This document shows positions 60,189-64,000 of a stretch of DNA of 64,000 nt, one piece after another. The translations under genes were made by a program, and so were the position numbers. The notes under the pieces are model-generated. The model did not search any database. It saw only the letters and a program-made list of their open reading frames with translations, and was not told the origin of the DNA. Every line of letters begins with the position of its first letter. The stretch's first letter is position 1. This DNA is from Pedobacter sp. KBS0701 (GTDB taxonomy: Bacteria > Bacteroidota > Bacteroidia > Sphingobacteriales > Sphingobacteriaceae), in NCBI RefSeq assembly GCF_005938645.2, contig NZ_CP042171.1, forward strand, positions 4,588,001-4,652,000, given 5' to 3'.

Positions 60189-61430
60189 ATGGGAAGATTA
60201 CCTTTCATCATTGCAGCCTGCATATTGATTACAGCCTTTGATATTTATTTTTTTAAAGCCATTGTTTCAGTTTTTAAGTGGAAACCCAGAACAAAAAAAA
60301 TCTTCGGTATTTTGTACTGGAGTTATAGCATTCTGTTAATTATTGGCATTTTCGCAGGAATTTACCTTAACCTTTTCCTTACGCTTAGAGCCATCATTCT
60401 AGTCGCTTTCTTTTTAACAGTAGCCTGTAAAATGGCGATGCTGCCATTTCTAATTCTGGATGATTTGCGAAGATTATTCATCAAACTTTTCAGAAAAAAA
60501 CAAATCATAAAAGACCAGCCAATTAGCAAGGCAGAACCCATATCACGTTCAGAATTTTTAGTAAAAGCAGGCTTAGTTGCCGCTGCCGTTCCTCTAACCT
60601 CTTTAAGCTGGGGCATTATTTCTGGTGCTTATGATTACCAGGTTAGAAGAGTTAACTTAATTCTTCCTAATCTGCCAAAGGCATTTGACGGCATTACTAT
60701 GGGGCAAATTTCTGACATTCATTCGGGCAGTTTCTATAACAAAACCGCAGTAAAAGGCGGTGTGGAAATGTTATTGGGAGAAAAGCCTGATTTTATCTTT
60801 TTTACCGGCGATTTAGTAAACAACCTCACCAACGAAGTAAGGGATTACCAGGATATATTTTCGAAAGTTAAAGCACCACTTGGTGTATATTCATCTTTAG
60901 GAAACCACGACTATGGTGACTATTATTTCGGCAAGGAGTCATCGCCCGCCAAAGTAAAAAATCTGAAAGATATGGTTGAGGTTCACAAAATAATGGGTTA
61001 CGATTTATTGATGAATGAAAACCGCAGACTGAAGGTTGACGGAGAAGAAATCGGCATTTTAGGTATTGAAAACTGGGGAATGGGCCGCTTTCCAAAATAT
61101 GGAAAAATGGAACTTGCAGTTCAAAATACAGACGATTTACCTGTCAAACTTTTATTAAGTCACGACCCATCGCATTGGCGTGGAGAAGTTTTACAGAAGT
61201 ACCCGCAAATCGACGCCATGTTCAGCGGACACACACACGGCATGCAATTTGGTGTTCGTTTAAAAGAATATCAATGGAGCCCCGTGCAATACATTTACAA
61301 AGAATGGGCAGGTTTATATCAGGAACAAAAACAACAACTTTACGTTAACGTTGGCTACGGTTTCCTGGGTTATCCAGGTAGAGTTGGAGTTTTACCAGAG
61401 ATAACGATATTTACCTTGAAAAGAGCATAG
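60189..61430 (+). CDS. Membrane-anchored metallophosphoesterase (YkuE-like)
   Basis: A 413-residue protein with three or four N-terminal helices (~5-23, 40-60, 66-90), then a calcineurin-type phosphoesterase from ~165. The five metal motifs are complete: D176-I-H178, G-D208-LVNN, G-N239-H240-D241, S-H325-D and G-H348-T-H350-G. A RSEFLVKAGLVAAAVPLTSLSWG segment just before the catalytic domain looks like a further helix or Tat-like signal. Likely substrate a phospholipid or nucleotide phosphate, not determinable. Solitary, 59 bp after the ATPase. Confidence 0.92.
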   Translation: MGRLPFIIAACILITAFDIYFFKAIVSVFKWKPRTKKIFGILYWSYSILLIIGIFAGIYLNLFLTLRAIILVAFFLTVACKMAMLPFLILDDLRRLFIKLFRKKQIIKDQPISKAEPISRSEFLVKAGLVAAAVPLTSLSWGIISGAYDYQVRRVNLILPNLPKAFDGITMGQISDIHSGSFYNKTAVKGGVEMLLGEKPDFIFFTGDLVNNLTNEVRDYQDIFSKVKAPLGVYSSLGNHDYGDYYFGKESSPAKVKNLKDMVEVHKIMGYDLLMNENRRLKVDGEEIGILGIENWGMGRFPKYGKMELAVQNTDDLPVKLLLSHDPSHWRGEVLQKYPQIDAMFSGHTHGMQFGVRLKEYQWSPVQYIYKEWAGLYQEQKQQLYVNVGYGFLGYPGRVGVLPEITIFTLKRA

Positions 61431-61434
61431 ATAA

Positions 61435-61516
61435 TTTTGAATGAGAGAATGATGGAATGAGAGAATAGGGCGATCCGCCTAAAACATTCTCTCATTCAAA
61501 ACTCAATCATTTTCTT
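61435..61516 (+). repeat. Word-echo inverted repeat C, between convergent genes
   Basis: GAATGAGAGAAT occurs twice (61439-61450 and 61455-61466) and pairs exactly with ATTCTCTCATTC (61486-61497). 61491-61511 is identical over 21 bp to element A. It fills the gap between the phosphoesterase and the response-regulator genes, and could act as terminator for both. Confidence 0.75.
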
Positions 61517-62204
61517 ATCCCGCGTTAAAGCGATAACCAACCCCTCTGACCGTTTGTAGCAACTGTGGATTGTCAGGATTTAATTCTATCTTTTTACGCA
61601 AGCGCACAATATGCATATCTAGTGTTCTGGTGTTCACATCAGAGTTGTAGCCCCACACCACCAACATCAGTTCATCACGGTTGATTACTTTGCCCGGATT
61701 GCGCAGAAAATAAAGCAGGATACGGTTTTCCAATATCGTTAGTTCGATCTTCTTTCCGTCTCTGAACAGCGTGTGGATATTTGGGTGATGTTCCATATTG
61801 CCAAAACGGTGAATCTCTGCAGAATCCTTATTGACGATAAATTTCACCTTGCTTTCTAACATGGCTACCAAAACGTCCATATTAAATGGCTTGGTAATGT
61901 AATCAGATGCACCAAAGTTATAAGCATCAATTTTATCTACATCCTGGGCTTTTGCGGTCATCATAATCACCAGGTTTTCGAAACCTTGCTTGCGCACATT
62001 CTCACAAACCTCGGCACCTTGTTTACCAGGCATCATCCAGTCCAACAAAACAATGTCCGGCTGATCGGCCAAAATCATTCTTTCTCCAGCTTCGCCATCA
62101 TTTGCTTCAAGCACCGTATAACCCTCAGCTTTTAAACGGTGGGCTACCAGAAAGCGAAGATTTTCATCATCTTCTACGATTAATATTTTTACTTCTTTAG
62201 ACAT
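61515..62204 (-). CDS. OmpR-family response regulator
   Basis: Receiver domain ~1-120: phospho-acceptor D55 in DIVLLDWMMPG, acidic pocket EDDE (11-14), T83 in MMTAKA, K105 in DYITKPF. Winged-helix DNA-binding domain ~133-229: KKIELTILENRILLYFLRNPGKVINRDELMLVVWGYNSDVNTRTLDMHIVRLRKKIE, ending LQTVRGVGYRF. Partner of the histidine kinase just upstream (102 bp gap containing a word-echo repeat). The regulated genes are unknown. Confidence 0.94.
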   Translation of the reverse strand: MSKEVKILIVEDDENLRFLVAHRLKAEGYTVLEANDGEAGERMILADQPDIVLLDWMMPGKQGAEVCENVRKQGFENLVIMMTAKAQDVDKIDAYNFGASDYITKPFNMDVLVAMLESKVKFIVNKDSAEIHRFGNMEHHPNIHTLFRDGKKIELTILENRILLYFLRNPGKVINRDELMLVVWGYNSDVNTRTLDMHIVRLRKKIELNPDNPQLLQTVRGVGYRFNAG

Positions 62205-62216
62205 TTATGTGTGTTT

Positions 62217-62306
62217 TAATGCGGTTGTAAGGTTGAAAAGTTTTAATGTTTTAAGGTCAAGTTTACATTCCAACCTTTCAAGGTTTAATATTTCAACTAT
62301 TAAAAT
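62217..62306 (-). repeat. Word-echo sequence between kinase and regulator genes
   Basis: Words GGTTGTAAGGTTGAAAAG and TTTTAATGTTTTAAGG are answered by CCAACCTTTCAAGG, TTTCAAC and TTAAAA. It lies within the two-component operon, so would be transcribed as an imperfect hairpin before the regulator. Confidence 0.6.
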
Positions 62307-63980
62307 TTAACTATTGTATGGCAGCACGATTTTAAATTCCGTACCGCTCCCTACTTTACTTTTTACAGAGATTTCCCCCTCCATAAAGTTAACCAGTTCT
62401 TTGCAGAATGCCAAACCCAGGCCTACGCTACCCATTTGGTTATATTCATTCTGAATCCTGAAAAACTTCTTAAATATATTGTTTAATTCTGACGATGCGA
62501 TGCCTATCCCTTTATCGGCAAACCTGAAAACCAGTACCCCTTTAATCAGCTTTGCACTGATGTGTAATTTTTTCTGTTCTGGTTTTGAATATTTATAGGC
62601 ATTCTCTGCCAGGTTATCGAACAAACTCCCTAGTAACACCGGGTCGGTGATAAAGGTTTTAAAGCCTACTACTTCATAAGTAATCTTAAAATCGGGATGT
62701 TTTAAAGTATGCGACTCGATCGTACTTTCAATAAAATCCACAACATTAACTTCTTCCTGATTTAATTTAATTGCCTTATTTTCAATTTGCGTAAAGGCCA
62801 GTAATTTATTCATTAAACCATTCAGTTTGTCGGCTTCTTCATCCAGTATCTTACCATAGAGCTGCTGCTCTTTTTGACTTAATGCAGTAGCACTTTTAAT
62901 ATTGTTTCCTGCAATCTTGATTACGCTAACGGGCGTTTTAAACTCATGTGTAAGGTTATTCACGAAATCGTACTGCAGCTTAAACATTTTACTATTGATG
63001 TTCAGATTACGGTAAATCAAAAAAGCAACCAATAAAAGTACCCCATACACCAGCAATAACACCAAGGCAATTGGCATGAAGTAAATAAAAATTTCTTTCT
63101 TGATATAAGATTTTGATGAAATGAGGTATAGCTTGAAATCAGAAAATGCACCCGGCAGCGCTATTTCGGTATTAATATTTTCTTCTGAGGTATCAATCGG
63201 ATCATAAGTTAGCGGTTCAATCCTGATCGTTTGGTATAACAATGGCCTGGTATTGATGATTTTGATTTTATGTGCGTCAAGATTAAAAACAAGTACATCC
63301 TGTTGATAAACAGGTGCCGGATTTAACTTCCGCCTGATCATATCTTTATAAACTCTTAAATCTTCCCTTCGGGGAATATTTAAATAAGTGATTTTATTTT
63401 CGTTAGAATTAACAATAGAAAAGTTGGTAAACAATTCTTCTTGTGAGGGTACTGATGCGGTATCAAGATCTTCAACAAAAGTGGCAAGTTTAATTGCGAT
63501 TGCATTAAAATCACTTCCTACATTAAAAGATCTCGTATCATCTTCTGAATACAACTTCACCGAATCGGGCTTTACCCCTTTCCCAAACTGGAAAATAGAT
63601 TTTGGACCAATACCAAGGTGGTTTGCATTGATCCCATCTTTAACAGGAACATTCTTCACCTCTGTATCGTAAAAAGTAACCTTAGAGATAAAGGGATATT
63701 TTAACATCACGGTATCTACAAACTTTGCTGCAGTAGAAGAATCCAAATAGCCATTGTAATAAGAAATCTCAGGCATTTTGTTCTGAAAAAAATCATTGTA
63801 AGGCTTAATACTCTGTTCCAGCACATTTACCTTTTCGGAAACAAAATCATTCTCTATCGATTTTTTGCTATAGTTGAACGCTAGGAAAAGCGATAGGATA
63901 AAAAGAATGGAAATGAGTACAATGAAGGTTACACCTAAAGAGAAATTTTTACGGTAACTGCTTTTTTTATCTAAGGCCAT
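62307..63980 (-). CDS. Sensor histidine kinase, two-helix periplasmic sensor
   Basis: A 557-residue membrane sensor kinase. TM1 ~16-36 (GVTFIVLISILFILSLFLAF); a ~255-residue periplasmic sensor region; TM2 ~299-322 (IYFMPIALVLLLVYGVLLLVAFLIY). HisKA phospho-acceptor H345 in NNLTHEFKTPVSVIKIAGN. The catalytic HATPase part has the N-box FDNLAENAYKYS, G1 FRFADKGIGIASS and G2 GSVGLGLAFCKEL boxes. No HAMP or PAS domain is visible. The paired regulator is the next gene. Complete, ending 20 bp before the window edge. Confidence 0.93.
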   Translation of the reverse strand: MALDKKSSYRKNFSLGVTFIVLISILFILSLFLAFNYSKKSIENDFVSEKVNVLEQSIKPYNDFFQNKMPEISYYNGYLDSSTAAKFVDTVMLKYPFISKVTFYDTEVKNVPVKDGINANHLGIGPKSIFQFGKGVKPDSVKLYSEDDTRSFNVGSDFNAIAIKLATFVEDLDTASVPSQEELFTNFSIVNSNENKITYLNIPRREDLRVYKDMIRRKLNPAPVYQQDVLVFNLDAHKIKIINTRPLLYQTIRIEPLTYDPIDTSEENINTEIALPGAFSDFKLYLISSKSYIKKEIFIYFMPIALVLLLVYGVLLLVAFLIYRNLNINSKMFKLQYDFVNNLTHEFKTPVSVIKIAGNNIKSATALSQKEQQLYGKILDEEADKLNGLMNKLLAFTQIENKAIKLNQEEVNVVDFIESTIESHTLKHPDFKITYEVVGFKTFITDPVLLGSLFDNLAENAYKYSKPEQKKLHISAKLIKGVLVFRFADKGIGIASSELNNIFKKFFRIQNEYNQMGSVGLGLAFCKELVNFMEGEISVKSKVGSGTEFKIVLPYNS

Positions 63981-64000
63981 ACCTATTTCTTACCTAGATT

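Overview
The window looks like a chromosomal segment of a Bacteroidota bacterium, most probably Sphingobacteriaceae and Pedobacter-like. The reasons are: low G+C; a complete gldK-gldL-gldM-gldN set plus a PorW/SprE-type lipoprotein (type IX secretion/gliding, restricted to Bacteroidota); an ATP synthase operon that lacks atpD and atpC; many secreted proteins whose signal peptides end in an -AQ motif; and TAnnTTTG -7 promoter boxes lying unusually close to start codons. The genus is inferred from protein style only. No tRNA, rRNA, CRISPR array, prophage or transposase gene was seen. The gene content is mostly housekeeping and secretion functions; the accessory-looking DNA is in the intergenic regions.

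Layout. 1-560: repeat-rich DNA with a 257-bp tandem period that probably continues left of the window. 0.57-7.2 kb: small membrane and secreted enzymes (DUF1345, methyltransferase, SirB1-like, GH18 chitinase, CAP lipoprotein, GH16 lipoprotein, esterase). 7.25-8.33 kb: prfB with a textbook programmed +1 frameshift. 8.5-16.7 kb: M20 amidohydrolase, NHL-repeat lipoprotein, pgi and a pair of M16 peptidases. 16.9-19.3 kb: a four-gene extracytoplasmic redox cluster (cytochrome c lipoprotein, YceI, DUF5777 beta-barrel, Rieske lipoprotein). 19.4-27.0 kb: ABC permease/GT2/flippase-like operon, ruvC, DUF4349, a small membrane protein, an e(P4)-type phosphatase and an AAA/DUF4143 ATPase. 27.2-33.2 kb: the atp operon (AtpZ-like, membrane protein, a, c, b, delta, alpha, gamma). 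33.4-40.5 kb: PorW/SprE, penicillin-binding protein 1A and uvrC. 40.8-45.4 kb: gldKLMN. 45.7-48.8 kb: hemD, a DUF4271 membrane protein and hemW. 48.9-56.3 kb: SDR, fasciclin protein, a cupin/DUF3050/cupin cluster, an O-acetyltransferase, an NTF2-like protein and a PfkB kinase. 56.6-61.4 kb: VWA and MoxR AAA pair, an ATPase and a metallophosphoesterase. 61.5-64.0 kb: a two-component system.

How it works together. Two envelope machines dominate: the F-type ATPase, which sets proton coupling, and the type IX secretion motor (GldL/GldM) with its outer-membrane ring (GldK/GldN) and associated lipoprotein PorW. T9SS motors are generally thought to use the proton motive force. The secreted hydrolases and the redox cluster act in the same periplasm/outer-membrane space.

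The most unusual signals are non-coding: (i) REP-like half-elements with conserved ends and a covarying internal hairpin; (ii) a second dispersed hairpin family with compensatory stem changes; (iii) intergenic 'word-echo' inverted repeats, including inside the atp operon and at several operon ends; (iv) two identical 20-bp palindromes 33 bp apart between DUF4271/hemD and hemW; and (v) a perfect anti-SD-complementary AGGAGG in prfB, in a phylum whose ribosomes mostly ignore Shine-Dalgarno sequences. The best protein-level candidate for an undescribed pathway is the cupin-DUF3050-cupin cluster at 50.8-53.6 kb.
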